Notes: a model not told the origin generated them from the sequence alone. Shown: positions 47,533 to 56,757, numbered from the stretch's first letter. The stretch is 64,000 nucleotides of DNA from Glaciimonas sp. (GCA_012927585.1 JABBOY010000035.1:166875-230874), one strand, 5' to 3'. Translations and numbers: made by a program.

Positions 47533-47560
47533 AAAGTGGGATTAACTGCATGTCCGGCTA

Positions 47561-47580
47561 AATGAGAATTATAATCAATT
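47561..47580. promoter_or_regulatory. Possible Fur box
   Basis: AATGAGAATTATAATCAATT in the 101-bp gap between divergent fbpB and fbpC resembles the Fur consensus GATAATGATAATCATTATC. Position and gene function support iron control. Confidence 0.45.
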
Positions 47581-47633
47581 GGAATATAGTGCAGTGACAT
47601 TATTAACCAGCAAGCTAACTGGAATGCATCATC

Positions 47634-48758
47634 ATGAACAATCCATCCCCTGGCACCGCGCATCTTTGCGTTGAATCGATCCGGGTCGGCTATCGGCTCG
47701 GGCGCGATATGCATGAGATCGTGCATGCATTGTCATTTTCATTAGAGCGCGGAGAAATCGGCTGCCTGCTTGGCCCGTCCGGCTGCGGTAAAACCACCGT
47801 ACTGCGGGCGATAGCCGGGTTTGAGCCATTGCTGGCCGGGCGGATCGTTTTGGGCGGCAGAGAAATCAGCCGCCCCGGTCTCACCGCAGCGCCTGAAAGT
47901 CGCCAGGTCGGCGTGGTATTTCAAGATTACGCACTGTTTCCGCATTTAAACGTGGCGGAAAATATCGCTTTCGGCCTGCGCAAGCTAGCCAAACCGCAGC
48001 GTGTACAGCGCATTCAGGCCTTATTGAGCCTGGTCGGGCTGTCGGTGCAGAGCGACAAATATCCGCACGAACTCTCCGGCGGTCAGCAGCAACGGGTTGC
48101 GCTGGCCCGCGCATTAGCGCCCAAGCCGGATCTGTTGCTGCTGGATGAACCGTTTTCCAATCTGGATGTCGATCTGCGCGAACGGCTGGCCGGCGAAGTG
48201 CGCGATATTCTGAAAGCTAGCGGCACAACTGCGGTGCTGGTCACGCATGACCAGCATGAAGCGTTTGCGATTGCCGACCAAATCGGGGTCATGCAGGCTG
48301 GCGAAATTGCGCAGTGGGACAGCGCTTACAACTTATATCATCGACCCGCCACGCGCTTTGTGGCCGACTTCATTGGCCACGGCGTGTTCGTGCCGGGCAT
48401 CATGGACATTCCCGGCGAAATGGTGAACATTGAACTCGGAAGTTTGCCCTTATGGAAAGGAATGGACATGTGCGCCACCAATGCAAAAAATGCCCGACAG
48501 GTCGATGTGCTGCTGCGCGCCGACGATGTAGTGCATGACGATGGCAGTACGATCAAGGCCGAGGTGGTGCGCAAGGCATTTCGCGGCGCCGATTTTTTAT
48601 ATACCCTGAAACTGCCAAGCGGTCAGCCATTGCTGGCCCTGGTGCCATCGCATCACGATCATGCAGTTGGCGAGAAAATCGGGATTCGCCTATGCGCCGA
48701 TCATGTAGTGACGTTTCTGAGCGAACCGAAACTGGAACACACGGAGGTACCGAATTAA
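47634..48758 (+). CDS. fbpC: Iron(III) ABC transporter ATP-binding protein, FbpC type
   Basis: 374 aa. Walker A LLGPSGCGKTTVLRAIAGFE, signature LSGGQQQRVALARAL, Walker B LLLLDEPFSNLD, switch His TVLVTHD-type (AVLVTHDQHEAFAIAD). The C-terminal ~120 residues form a TOBE-like regulatory domain (IGHGVFVPG...DVLLRADDVVHDD). Energises the permease on the opposite strand; ferric iron by family, other metals or polyamines not excluded. Confidence 0.9.
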   Translation: MNNPSPGTAHLCVESIRVGYRLGRDMHEIVHALSFSLERGEIGCLLGPSGCGKTTVLRAIAGFEPLLAGRIVLGGREISRPGLTAAPESRQVGVVFQDYALFPHLNVAENIAFGLRKLAKPQRVQRIQALLSLVGLSVQSDKYPHELSGGQQQRVALARALAPKPDLLLLDEPFSNLDVDLRERLAGEVRDILKASGTTAVLVTHDQHEAFAIADQIGVMQAGEIAQWDSAYNLYHRPATRFVADFIGHGVFVPGIMDIPGEMVNIELGSLPLWKGMDMCATNAKNARQVDVLLRADDVVHDDGSTIKAEVVRKAFRGADFLYTLKLPSGQPLLALVPSHHDHAVGEKIGIRLCADHVVTFLSEPKLEHTEVPN

Positions 48759-48828
48759 GCATTGCGTTGTCCACGAAAGACACGAAAAACACGCACAGGA
48801 CTCGCAACAAAGCGATTTTTAAAAATAA

Positions 48829-48890
48829 GGAGTATCGTCATTTTTATGGCATTTTCCGCATATATTATATGCGGACATAAAATATACTCC
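48829..48890. repeat. Palindromic intergenic repeat, copy 9 (best preserved)
   Basis: 62 bp with perfect ends GGAGTAT (48829-48835) / ATACTCC (48884-48890) and perfect core CCGCATATA-T-TATATGCGG. Downstream of fbpC. The remainder of 48759-49065 holds only a GTCCACGAAA...TTTCGTGGAC pair of scattered inverted motifs (about 48770-48790 and 48995-49010). Confidence 0.75.
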
Positions 48891-49065
48891 ATAATAATTA
48901 GTTAATGCAGGAAATGTGTCAAGCCCTCGCCTGAACCTGGACACCTATTACCGGTCTCCAGTACTGTCTTGCGGTTCAGATTTGTGCCTTTCTTGTTTTT
49001 CGTGGACATTGTTTTCCACCATGATGCAGATGCTTGGTATCAGTGCATTCCCGCACTGAATCTCA

Positions 49066-51618
49066 TCAGTCACCGCTTTTCATTTTCTGCAGCAAATCGG
49101 CGATGCGCTGCGTACTCTTGGCATCGGTTGCGGCAGGCAATGCGCACAAGGTGACGAGTTGCTCCTGTTGCGTGATCTGTTTTTGCCCCGCCCGCAGCGA
49201 CGATTGCAAAACTTCCACCTGCATCTGCAGACGCTCGCGCGACAATTCTGCAGGACTATCGCAGCCCAGCAAAATTTCCAGCCGCAACAGTTCCTGCCCC
49301 AGTTGGGCGCGGTTATCGATCAGCGTTGCCGCATACGTAATATCGCTAGCGGCTAAAGCTGCCAACGCAGCGGAAAAACGCATTTGCAACGCCCGCTCAA
49401 GATATGCTGCCAGCGGCGCTTGCTCCGACCATTCGGCAGACCAGCCCTTATCCAGTTGCGGCTGCGGCACCTGCGCAATTGCCACCTCTACTGCCTGACA
49501 CAGAGATAATTTGCGCTGCAATGCATCAATCTCGCTGGTTTGCGCGGCGCGTTTGAGCGCATCAATGCGTTGCTGCAAAACCGCCACCGCGGCGTCAAAA
49601 CGCTGTATCAGTTGCTGCTCAACGGCGCGCGGCACATATCCGGTCTGGCTCCAGCCATTCTGAAATTCACGCAATGCCTTGCCCATAGTGCCCAGCGCAG
49701 CGGGAGAAACCACCGCGGCAGCTTCCAGCCCAGCACATATCGCTTCCTTTTGCTGCAAATTCTGGTGACGGTCAACCTCGGCGGCCTGTGCCGTTTCTTT
49801 ACGCTTGGCAAAAACCGCATCGCAGGCTGCGCGGAAACGCATCCATAGCGCCTGTTCGTCACGCCGCTCCAACGGCAGAAATAGCGATTGCTCTTGCCAA
49901 CTAGCCTGCAAGGCACGTAGCGCCTCGGGTGCCGTGCGGTCATCGGCGCGAATTTCACTGGCGTCGGCGATCAGGCGTTCGCGGCGCTCGATGGCGGCGG
50001 CGCGCTGGCGTGCCAAAGGATCAGCCAGCACTGACAGGGCGGTGGCAAATTCGGCGTCCAGACGCTTTTTCTCCTTGCGTTCGATAGTCCCCAACCGCTG
50101 CCATGCCTGCTGCATGCGCTGGCACTGTTGTGCAACACCCTTCCAGTCGATCTCGACCGCATCTTGCGAGGCGACGCTTAAACTACTCAACTGTCCCAAC
50201 AATACCTGCGCCTTGACTGCATTTTGCAAGCGCTCCTCAGCCAGTTCCCGAAAATGGGCGGCAACCGGTTCATACGCACTATTGCAGGCGGCGTCAAAGC
50301 GATGCCACAGTTCGCGCGATGAGACGCCGGCCGAGACGTCGAGCGATTTCCAGCGCTCGCGCAGGCTGCCGATTTTTTTACCCAATTCTGCCAGTTGCAA
50401 TTTCTGCAGTGGTAATTCTTCGGCAGTCTTGAGCAATTCTTCGCGTGAAACATTGCCGCCCCATCGCGCCCAACTCATCAGGTGCGCCAACTCCATCCTT
50501 GCCATGGTCAAGCGCGGCACTTGTGCGGCCGACGGCTTGCATAATTTGGCATCGATCGCGCGCAACGCCTTGTCATGCTCGCAAGCCACTTGCAACAAAC
50601 CTTGTTCCAGCGCTTTTTCCATGCCATCCAGTGCTTCGGCAAAACGCTGCGTCAGTTCCTGCAATTGCGCGATAGTTATAGAATCCATTGCTACCTGCGG
50701 TGTCGCAGTCAGATCCGGGATTGCGATTTTTGCTGCCGTCATAACCGGCATCGCAGTCAGCGCCGCTTGTGCAGCATCTTGAAAATCTGCACCCAGATCA
50801 GACTCGTCATTGGCCGCTGGTGCAGCCCCAGATGATGTCCTTATTTCATTTGTTGCACTCGCCGACAGTACGCTTTGGCGCTGTTGCACTGCCAGTTTCT
50901 GGCGCGCTATATCCATCTCTTGCAAGAAACTAGATAGCAAGTGCTTCGGCAGCGCCGGCACTTCAGGGGCCGCCACATGCTGCTCCAACGTTAGTGCCAG
51001 TTCATCGATTATGCCGGCGCAAACACCGACGTCGGACGGTACACCGTCAAGTGCGCTCGTGACCTCGCGCAACCGGGCCAGCGCATCGATCAATGCACGC
51101 TGTAATTCCACCTGACACGCCAGGCGACTGTGCAACGCGGCACGCACGGTCTCGAATTTTTGCCGGGTTTGCCCAACCGGTACCTGGATTGCGGCCCAAA
51201 CCCGGTCCAGATCGGCGACCTGATTCGGCATTAATTGTGGATCGACAACAAGTCGCCGGGCCTGCTCCAGGCACTGCTGCGCACGCTGTTCGCATTGGGC
51301 AAGTTGCATGCCGGCCTCGATTTTTCCCTGCATCAGTCGGGCAACCCGGCGATCGGTATTACGCATCGCACTACGAACCTGTTCCTGCAGCGACTGCGAA
51401 TTAATGTGGGCGGCCGCTATCAGGCGCGCATCGGCAAACCCGCATTGCAAGATGAATTCCACTGCGGCTGTTTCCTGTCCATCCAAAGCGCCAGCCTGGA
51501 CCAGCGCCGCTTGCCGGGCATTCTCTTGCTGCGCTCTAGCGTTGATCGGCACTGATCGCGCCACTGGTTGTAAAGATAAGGACTTCTTGGCGGAACGCCT
51601 GAAAAGGAAAGCAAACAT
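49066..51618 (-). CDS. DUF349 domain protein (large helical)
   Basis: 850 aa, almost entirely alpha-helical and rich in Ala, Gln, Arg and Leu with long coiled-coil stretches; several tandem segments with the W-----F---CD-VF / W---G-----EQQLIQRFDAAV pattern (for example FRAACDAVFAKRKE and FQNGWSQTGYVPRAVEQQLIQRF near residues 610-700) mark DUF349 repeats. No signal peptide or membrane segment. The function of the family is unknown. Upstream of tRNA-Leu on the same strand, monocistronic in appearance. Confidence 0.8.
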   Translation of the reverse strand: MFAFLFRRSAKKSLSLQPVARSVPINARAQQENARQAALVQAGALDGQETAAVEFILQCGFADARLIAAAHINSQSLQEQVRSAMRNTDRRVARLMQGKIEAGMQLAQCEQRAQQCLEQARRLVVDPQLMPNQVADLDRVWAAIQVPVGQTRQKFETVRAALHSRLACQVELQRALIDALARLREVTSALDGVPSDVGVCAGIIDELALTLEQHVAAPEVPALPKHLLSSFLQEMDIARQKLAVQQRQSVLSASATNEIRTSSGAAPAANDESDLGADFQDAAQAALTAMPVMTAAKIAIPDLTATPQVAMDSITIAQLQELTQRFAEALDGMEKALEQGLLQVACEHDKALRAIDAKLCKPSAAQVPRLTMARMELAHLMSWARWGGNVSREELLKTAEELPLQKLQLAELGKKIGSLRERWKSLDVSAGVSSRELWHRFDAACNSAYEPVAAHFRELAEERLQNAVKAQVLLGQLSSLSVASQDAVEIDWKGVAQQCQRMQQAWQRLGTIERKEKKRLDAEFATALSVLADPLARQRAAAIERRERLIADASEIRADDRTAPEALRALQASWQEQSLFLPLERRDEQALWMRFRAACDAVFAKRKETAQAAEVDRHQNLQQKEAICAGLEAAAVVSPAALGTMGKALREFQNGWSQTGYVPRAVEQQLIQRFDAAVAVLQQRIDALKRAAQTSEIDALQRKLSLCQAVEVAIAQVPQPQLDKGWSAEWSEQAPLAAYLERALQMRFSAALAALAASDITYAATLIDNRAQLGQELLRLEILLGCDSPAELSRERLQMQVEVLQSSLRAGQKQITQQEQLVTLCALPAATDAKSTQRIADLLQKMKSGD

Positions 51619-51850
51619 GACGAGGATGAGGAAGGTTGAACAAGGCGTCCATCATAGCAAGCCGTCGCCTTCCTGCCGTCGTTTTTATCATCAGACAGTC
51701 TGTTCAACCTACGGAATTGTCTCCGAAATCTCTTAGCCGGCCCGGATTAACGGCTAGGCACTATAAATTGTCGGCATTGTTATCGAATAAGGCCGTGCAG
51801 ATTCAAGAACGCCTCGTTTTATCTCATCTTTTATTTGCGGGAGAGCAAAG

Positions 51851-51895
51851 AAAAAAGGCCATAAGCCCTTGAACTACAAGGAGAAATGGCCTTTT
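51851..51895 (-). terminator. Terminator of the tRNA-Leu transcript
   Basis: AAAAAAGGCCAT (51851-51862) pairs with ATGGCCTTTT (51886-51895); on the minus strand the stem is followed by T6, 25 nt after the tRNA 3' end. Confidence 0.75.
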
Positions 51896-51919
51896 ATGTT
51901 GATATACTGCAATATGTCT

Positions 51920-52237
51920 TGGTGCCCGAGGCCGGAATTGAACCGGCACGACCGTGAGGTCGAGGGATTTTCTTACCACTTCGACTTTCGCCGCCAGCGT
52001 GAACGCTGTTCGTGGTCTGGAGCACGCCTTCACCATAGCCTTGCGGCCGTAGGTGCCCGCCGTCTGCTCTCTACACCTTCCCTCGAATCTTTCGATCGGG
52101 GCTTGGCTCGGTGTTGGCTCGGATGCTTGCGGCATCCAGGGCGTTCGCCGAATTTGACGGGTTCCACCTCCGGAGTTTCCCCTGGAGGGCTCAAATTGCT
52201 TCAAGTCCCTTGTGTCTACCGATTTCACCACTCGGGC
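51920..52237 (-). tRNA. tRNA-Leu(UAA) interrupted by a group I intron
   Basis: 5' exon 52203-52237 (35 nt) and 3' exon 51920-51971 (52 nt) join to an 87-nt class II tRNA. Acceptor GCCCGAG/CTCGGGC, D-arm with GGTAGACAC, anticodon stem AGGGA/TCCCT, loop CTTAAAA (anticodon UAA), variable arm CGACC-TCAC-GGTCG, T-arm GCCGG-TTCAATT-CCGGC and encoded CCA. The exon break falls between U34 and A35, the position used by the cyanobacterial tRNA-Leu(UAA) intron. Without splicing this tRNA cannot function. Confidence 0.93.
51972..52202 (-). ncRNA. Group I intron (231 nt) in tRNA-Leu(UAA)
   Basis: The 5' exon ends in U and the intron ends in G (GGTAAG, then exon AAAA), as group I chemistry requires. Core segments in order: GTCAAATTCGGCGAA, CCGAGCCAAGC, GGAAGGTGTAGAGA, AGACGGCGGGCACCT, GCAAGGCTATGGTGAAGGC, GTGCTCCAG and GGCGGCGAAAGTCG. 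These closely follow the small self-splicing Azoarcus tRNA-Ile intron (subgroup IC3). No reading frame for a homing nuclease inside. Confidence 0.9.
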
Positions 52238-52343
52238 TAGCTTGGTTCGTTACCGAACCGATCTTTCGCCTAGCTACGCCAGGCTTGTTTTAACTGTACC
52301 CGTCTCTTGGCTCCTACGTAACACTTAGCAGCCAGAGGGCCGT

Positions 52344-52473
52344 TGGTGCCATCTTGCACGAAAGCCCGGAAAACCCACGCCATTTCATGCTCTGCTCCCA
52401 CATCCCCGATGAGAAAAAGACTTGGCAAAGAAGTTTTTAAGTCCTATGTGTCTACCAGCTTCATCATCTAGGC
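52344..52473 (-). pseudogene. Degenerate tRNA-Leu(UAA)-like 5' half
   Basis: From 52473 leftward (52473-52439) 35 nt match the tRNA-Leu 5' exon at about 25 positions, including GGTAGACACA and GGACTT, and the next four bases AAAA restore an uninterrupted CTTAAAA loop. After that the anticodon 3' strand (ACTTC) no longer pairs, and no proper T-arm or acceptor 3' strand is found; a TGGTGCC at 52344-52350 could be a CCA-end remnant. Read as a decayed second tRNA-Leu gene. The hairpin GGTTCG-TTAC-CGAACC (52244-52259) lies between the two. Confidence 0.45.
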
Positions 52474-52763
52474 AGGCAGTCATTTAAAATAATTTACTTA
52501 GAAATAAAATGATTAAGGCGCTTTTTGATTTTCCACGGGCGGACCAGATTGTAACCTGTCTAAGCGGCTTGCAAGCCGTTTGTATCCATTGCAAATCAAA
52601 AATTTTTACATGCCTGTTTACTACAATGGTGATGGAATTTATATGCTCATCGAAGTTACAAATTTGGATAAGTTTTATTAATTTCTTTACTATGACTTAT
52701 AAGTTTTGATTCTAGCACACTCCCTCTTAATGTCAGCAATTCTCATTTCGCAAGCAGGGCAAA

Positions 52764-53828
52764 CGCATCAAATGACCAACGGGCATAAACCAAGAACGTC
52801 TGCGAGGTATTGATCATGAAGTGCTGCGTAGAGCCGCTTTTTCGGAATGCTGTGCTTCATTGAAGTCTCTTGTCGCAAGAGGTTCATGGTGATTTTTCTG
52901 ATGATATTAAAATTTTCAGCGGCGTAACCGGTGCGAATTCGACTGGCGTCTTCTTTGAACGAAACGTCCAAGCACCAATGCAGCTTGTTTTCAATGCCTC
53001 AATGGGCCCGGATAGCGCTGCCGAGCTGCTTTGAATTCGGTTCGAGGGATCTGATATAGAACCGTCATTCGCTGGTGCGTTTTTCACCGATCTCGCGGAT
53101 CGATTCCACCATGATCATGCTCTTTAATCCCTGCCAGGCACCAACCTGTTCCAGATGCTCTGACGAGAGCGCGATAACCCGGCGCGATTCAATGCGTCCG
53201 TGATCCTTTTCGCAGGTGTCATCCGGCTTTGCTTCTATTGCCTGGCAGTTGTACTGCTCGGCGATTTCAAATAACTCGCCTACCTGCTCATGCAAATTGC
53301 CATGATTGCCTTTCAAGGCCAGGACGTAGTGAGCACCTTGCGCAACAATCGCCTTCTTGCCTAAGCGATGATGGTGGGACCCCCGTATGGTCTTGCCGTC
53401 AATGGCGACCACCTGCCCGACCAGCGGGCCGCAGATGGTCGATACCCACCGGGTAAAACAGGCCTGAAATGTTGTACTGTTCATGGCGGCAAAGAGTCGG
53501 CCAATCGTATCGTGGGAGGGGATGCCATTTTTCAACGGAATATATTGCCGCAACCATTCAAGCTTGGCTTCTCCCCACATTTCAACCGCCTCCCAGTCAT
53601 CTGCCCCGCATAGCACCGCACACACGGTCAACACTAAAATATCCAGAAATGGTGGTACGCCCTTCCAACGACCCTTGGATCGGGCATGTCGGCAAAGCTC
53701 TCCATTAACTTCACCAAGCCTAATTTTTCCATTCACTGCCCCACTTACAAAGAGGGACAGTAAACCTGAATTTTCATTGGTTTACAACAACATTCATAAC
53801 TGCTTGATCGCAAACGACTTTTGATGCG
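52764..53828 (-). mobile_element. ISAs1-family insertion sequence, nearly full length
   Basis: About 1065 bp. The left end CGCATCAAATG (52764) and right end CTTTTGATGCG (53828) are short imperfect inverted repeats; the right end sequence is shared with the second copy near 57.6 kb. No clear target duplication was found. The transposase is inactivated by two in-frame stops. Confidence 0.7.
52768..53736 (-). pseudogene. ISAs1-family transposase with two in-frame stop codons
   Basis: One continuous frame of 323 codons. The N-terminal part (53736-53065) has the ISAs1 associated domain (VPPFLDILVLTVCAVLCGADDWEAVEMWGEAKLEWL), GIPSHDTIGRLFA and VVAIDGKTIRGSHH with the first catalytic Asp. A TGA follows RTSE at 53065-53067 and another follows IRAH; both stand where the family has Trp (TSEW-F, AHWGIEN-LHW). 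The frame then continues through LDVSFKEDASRIRTGYAAENF to the end. Two Trp TGG codons mutated to TGA is the simplest reading. Confidence 0.85.
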
Positions 53829-54183
53829 GGTGACCTGGTGATGGCCCGACAGCCAGTCGCTTTTTCTTACTTCGCCAAGAAAAAGTAACCAAAAGGAAGG
53901 CGACCGCAAAAGTCGATGCCCTTGCGGGTTCTCAAATTCTTTAGCTGTCCATCGGGTCGAAAGACCACCTCGCTGCGCTCAAACATGTCTTCCGACAATT
54001 CCCGAGTGACAGCTAAAAATTTGGCAGCGCCACATGACGAGGTAGGTCAACTGCCACTTCAAAAACAACTGCAACGGCAACTTCAAAAACAACGTCAACT
54101 GTGGCTGCGCCTGCAAGGTCAACTCCAATATCTCGATTCAATACGGTAATTATGATCTTGAAGAGGTGCTTTCATTACGTTTT
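53829..54183. other. Intergenic region between IS and TonB-receptor gene
   Basis: Contains TTTTTCTTACTTCGCCAAGA and AAAAGTAACCAAAAGGAAGG (53859-53900), a sequence type widely repeated between genes in proteobacteria, and at 54048-54104 tandem-like repeats of CAACTTCAAAAACAAC. Open frames here look non-coding. Confidence 0.45.
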
Positions 54184-56463
54184 TTAGCTCCATGAGTAGC
54201 GTAGACCTACCCATGCGCCGCGTGGTGCGCCGGGGCCGATGAATTGCTCGTTACCGATGTTGCTACCGTCAAAAGTGTGTCCTGGGCCGTTGAAGAAATT
54301 TTGCCCTAGCACGCCGAAATTTGCGTACTGTTTATTGAATAGATTGTCGACTCGGGCAAACAGTTGCAGGCGTTTGGTCAGTGTATAGGTGGTGTCTAGA
54401 TTGACCATCGTATAGCCTGGAATTTTGCCGTTGCTGTCTTGGTTATTTTCATCGCCACGGGCAAAAATATCGCTGCGATAGACGACGTTTGTACCAAGGT
54501 TCCATTTCGGCGTTGCTGCATAGTCGAAGCGTACTTTGAAGGTATTTTGTGGGATGCCAGGTAGTTTGCTGCCGCGCTTGACGGTGATGTCGCCGTTGGC
54601 GCTGGCACTGGAATTGCTGGCGCTTTGCTCGACGAAGGCGGTTTGATAGGTCGCGTCAATGTAGCTATAGCTCATCGTCACGCCTAGATTGCCGACTAGG
54701 GTGTGGGCGGTGATTTCCAGTCCCTGGCGGCGTGTTTTTCCGACGTTTAGGAAGTAGCCAGTGCTGGCCGATGCGCTGCTGCTGCTGATGAATTGAATGT
54801 CGTTATCCAGCTGGGTCCGGAAGACCGACGCGCTCCAGTTGGTGACGGTGCCGAGTTTCCCGCGTACACCGAATTCACCGGTTCTGGCGATGACCGGTTT
54901 TAACGGTGGGTCGGCGATGAAATTATTCGGTAATGAGCAAGGCGCACCTGGGTCTGCACACGCCAGTTCAATCGCGGTTGGAGTGCGCATGCCTTCGTTG
55001 TAGGTGGTGTAGGCCGTCAATGTCGGGATCGGGTTGTAGGTCAGGCCGACACCGGGATTGAAGCGCGTAAAGGTGTTTTTACCATTGAGCAATGGTTGCA
55101 GACCAGTCTGATCGCTGATGTTGACTCGCGCATAGTTGTAACGACCGGCGCTGGTAACAGACCATTTGTCGTTCAGCGATAACGTGTCGGAGACAAAAAT
55201 TGCGAGATTGCTGTTGTGGGTTTTGGCATCGGTCTTCAACGCAAAATCGTCGATGCCCATCGTATCGCGGCCATTCACAAATTGCGCACCCTGCGCCAGT
55301 TGCTTAAACCGCGCATTCGCAAAATCACCGGACACACCGACCACAACGTAGTTATCCATCGTCCCCAATTTGCCCAGATAACTCAGCTGCGTACCGAAGC
55401 CGTAGCTGGCCTGATCGATGAGGGAGCGGGTGTTGTTGGCCTCTACGGGATTACTCACCGGATCGTAATTTCCGTTGACGTTGCTGCTGATATTGTCGTT
55501 GTGATAGTTGCGATAGTACGCATTGGTCGACAACTGCAATTTATCGTTGAAAAAATGACTGGCCGACAAGTTCCAGAGTTGGGCGCGGTTGATGTTCTCA
55601 TCCGGGAAAGTATAAGCCTGGCGGCGATTATCCAGAAACGAATGGGGAATCGTTTGCGTGCCCTGCAAAGCGTTATCTGCCGCTGTCAGACTGAGGGACA
55701 CGATATTTGCAGCGTCCTGATAACCGACCTTGCCGAAAAATTGCTTTACCCGGCTTGGATTGTGATCGCCCCAACCGTGATCCAGTGAATCGTTGGCAGT
55801 GACAAAATAGTCGATATTCCCAACCGTGCCACCCTGCTCTAACTCCAGCGTCTTGCGACCGAACGATCCGCCCGATACTTCAGCCTGACCGCCAGGATGG
55901 GTGCGGCCGCTTTTGGTGGTGATCGCCAAGGCGCCGCCTAGCGTATTTAAGCCGAATACCGGATTCGATCCCGGCATCACCTGTAAACCGGCAATCGCCG
56001 ATTGCGGCAACAAATCCCAGTTGACGACATCGCCGAAAGGTTCGTTGATACGAACACCATCCTGGAATACCGACAGACCCTGCGGCGTACCCAGCAACGG
56101 CGAAGCGGTAAAGCCGCGATAGTTAACATCCGGTTGATAAGGATTGCCCTGCGCCGAATTGATGGTCAGGCTGCTCAGGTTCTGTTCTAAAAATTCGGTG
56201 ATATTGCCAGCGTGTTGCCGCTGGATATCTTCGCCTTTGATGGTCTGCACGGTCCCGGCAACATCGCGCAATGGCAGACCGATACCTGGAAGCGGCGTGG
56301 TGCCGATCACGACAATCTCGGGTAGCGTCTGATCAGGTTCGACTGCCGCCTCAGCGGCATTCGCTGCAAAAACAGGACTCTGCAATAGTAGTAAGACGCT
56401 TCCCAAAGCAACTGTGGAGGCCCATGGCAACAGTTTTCCGGGCAACGATTTCCAGCTAGACAT
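54184..56463 (-). CDS. TonB-dependent outer-membrane receptor
   Basis: 759 aa from ATG 56463 (GGAG 7 nt upstream; the ATG at 56469 is too close to it). Signal peptide to about residue 33 (SPVFAANA), TonB-box-like PEIVVIGTTPL, plug domain (DVAGTVQTIKGEDIQRQHAGNITEFLEQNL, then FQDGVRINEPFGDVVNWDLLP and the GGALAITTKSG plug end), and a beta-barrel closing on RGAWVGLRYSWS with a terminal aromatic-x-Ser. Imports a siderophore, cobalamin or similar ligand; none is indicated. It lies between two ISAs1 copies with no transport partners beside it. Confidence 0.92.
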   Translation of the reverse strand: MSSWKSLPGKLLPWASTVALGSVLLLLQSPVFAANAAEAAVEPDQTLPEIVVIGTTPLPGIGLPLRDVAGTVQTIKGEDIQRQHAGNITEFLEQNLSSLTINSAQGNPYQPDVNYRGFTASPLLGTPQGLSVFQDGVRINEPFGDVVNWDLLPQSAIAGLQVMPGSNPVFGLNTLGGALAITTKSGRTHPGGQAEVSGGSFGRKTLELEQGGTVGNIDYFVTANDSLDHGWGDHNPSRVKQFFGKVGYQDAANIVSLSLTAADNALQGTQTIPHSFLDNRRQAYTFPDENINRAQLWNLSASHFFNDKLQLSTNAYYRNYHNDNISSNVNGNYDPVSNPVEANNTRSLIDQASYGFGTQLSYLGKLGTMDNYVVVGVSGDFANARFKQLAQGAQFVNGRDTMGIDDFALKTDAKTHNSNLAIFVSDTLSLNDKWSVTSAGRYNYARVNISDQTGLQPLLNGKNTFTRFNPGVGLTYNPIPTLTAYTTYNEGMRTPTAIELACADPGAPCSLPNNFIADPPLKPVIARTGEFGVRGKLGTVTNWSASVFRTQLDNDIQFISSSSASASTGYFLNVGKTRRQGLEITAHTLVGNLGVTMSYSYIDATYQTAFVEQSASNSSASANGDITVKRGSKLPGIPQNTFKVRFDYAATPKWNLGTNVVYRSDIFARGDENNQDSNGKIPGYTMVNLDTTYTLTKRLQLFARVDNLFNKQYANFGVLGQNFFNGPGHTFDGSNIGNEQFIGPGAPRGAWVGLRYSWS

Positions 56464-56757
56464 TTTCATCTCCAGATTTATATTTTTTTGCGCGCAATGC
56501 TAGCAGCAGAAAGCGCCAACAATAAAACCAAGCAGCAACATCCGTGCCGGGCAATAAACATTGCCAGGAAAAGAAAAGAAATATTGTTTCAGGATTGATT
56601 GTCTGATCGGCAAGCGCAGTTTTTATACGGCCTGATGACGCATTTGCGTCAAATAGAGACACTTGACGCAAGTGTTCCATATTGGACTCAACGCAAATGA
56701 AGTGCTCCATATGTGAACCCTTATCAAGTTCAATGCGCCTTTGTTGATGGCAGGAAT
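56464..56757. other. Intergenic region upstream of the TonB-receptor gene
   Basis: No gene. Near 56640-56710 the motif TTTGCGTCAA / TTGACGCAAG / TCAACGCAAATG recurs three times in alternating orientation with CACTT/AGTGCTCCAT nearby; possibly a regulator site for the receptor gene. Confidence 0.35.

Noticed and set aside
53916..54149. 77-codon Gln/Leu-rich plus-strand frame
   Set aside because: It arises from short tandem repeats in a commonly repeated intergenic sequence; no start signal.
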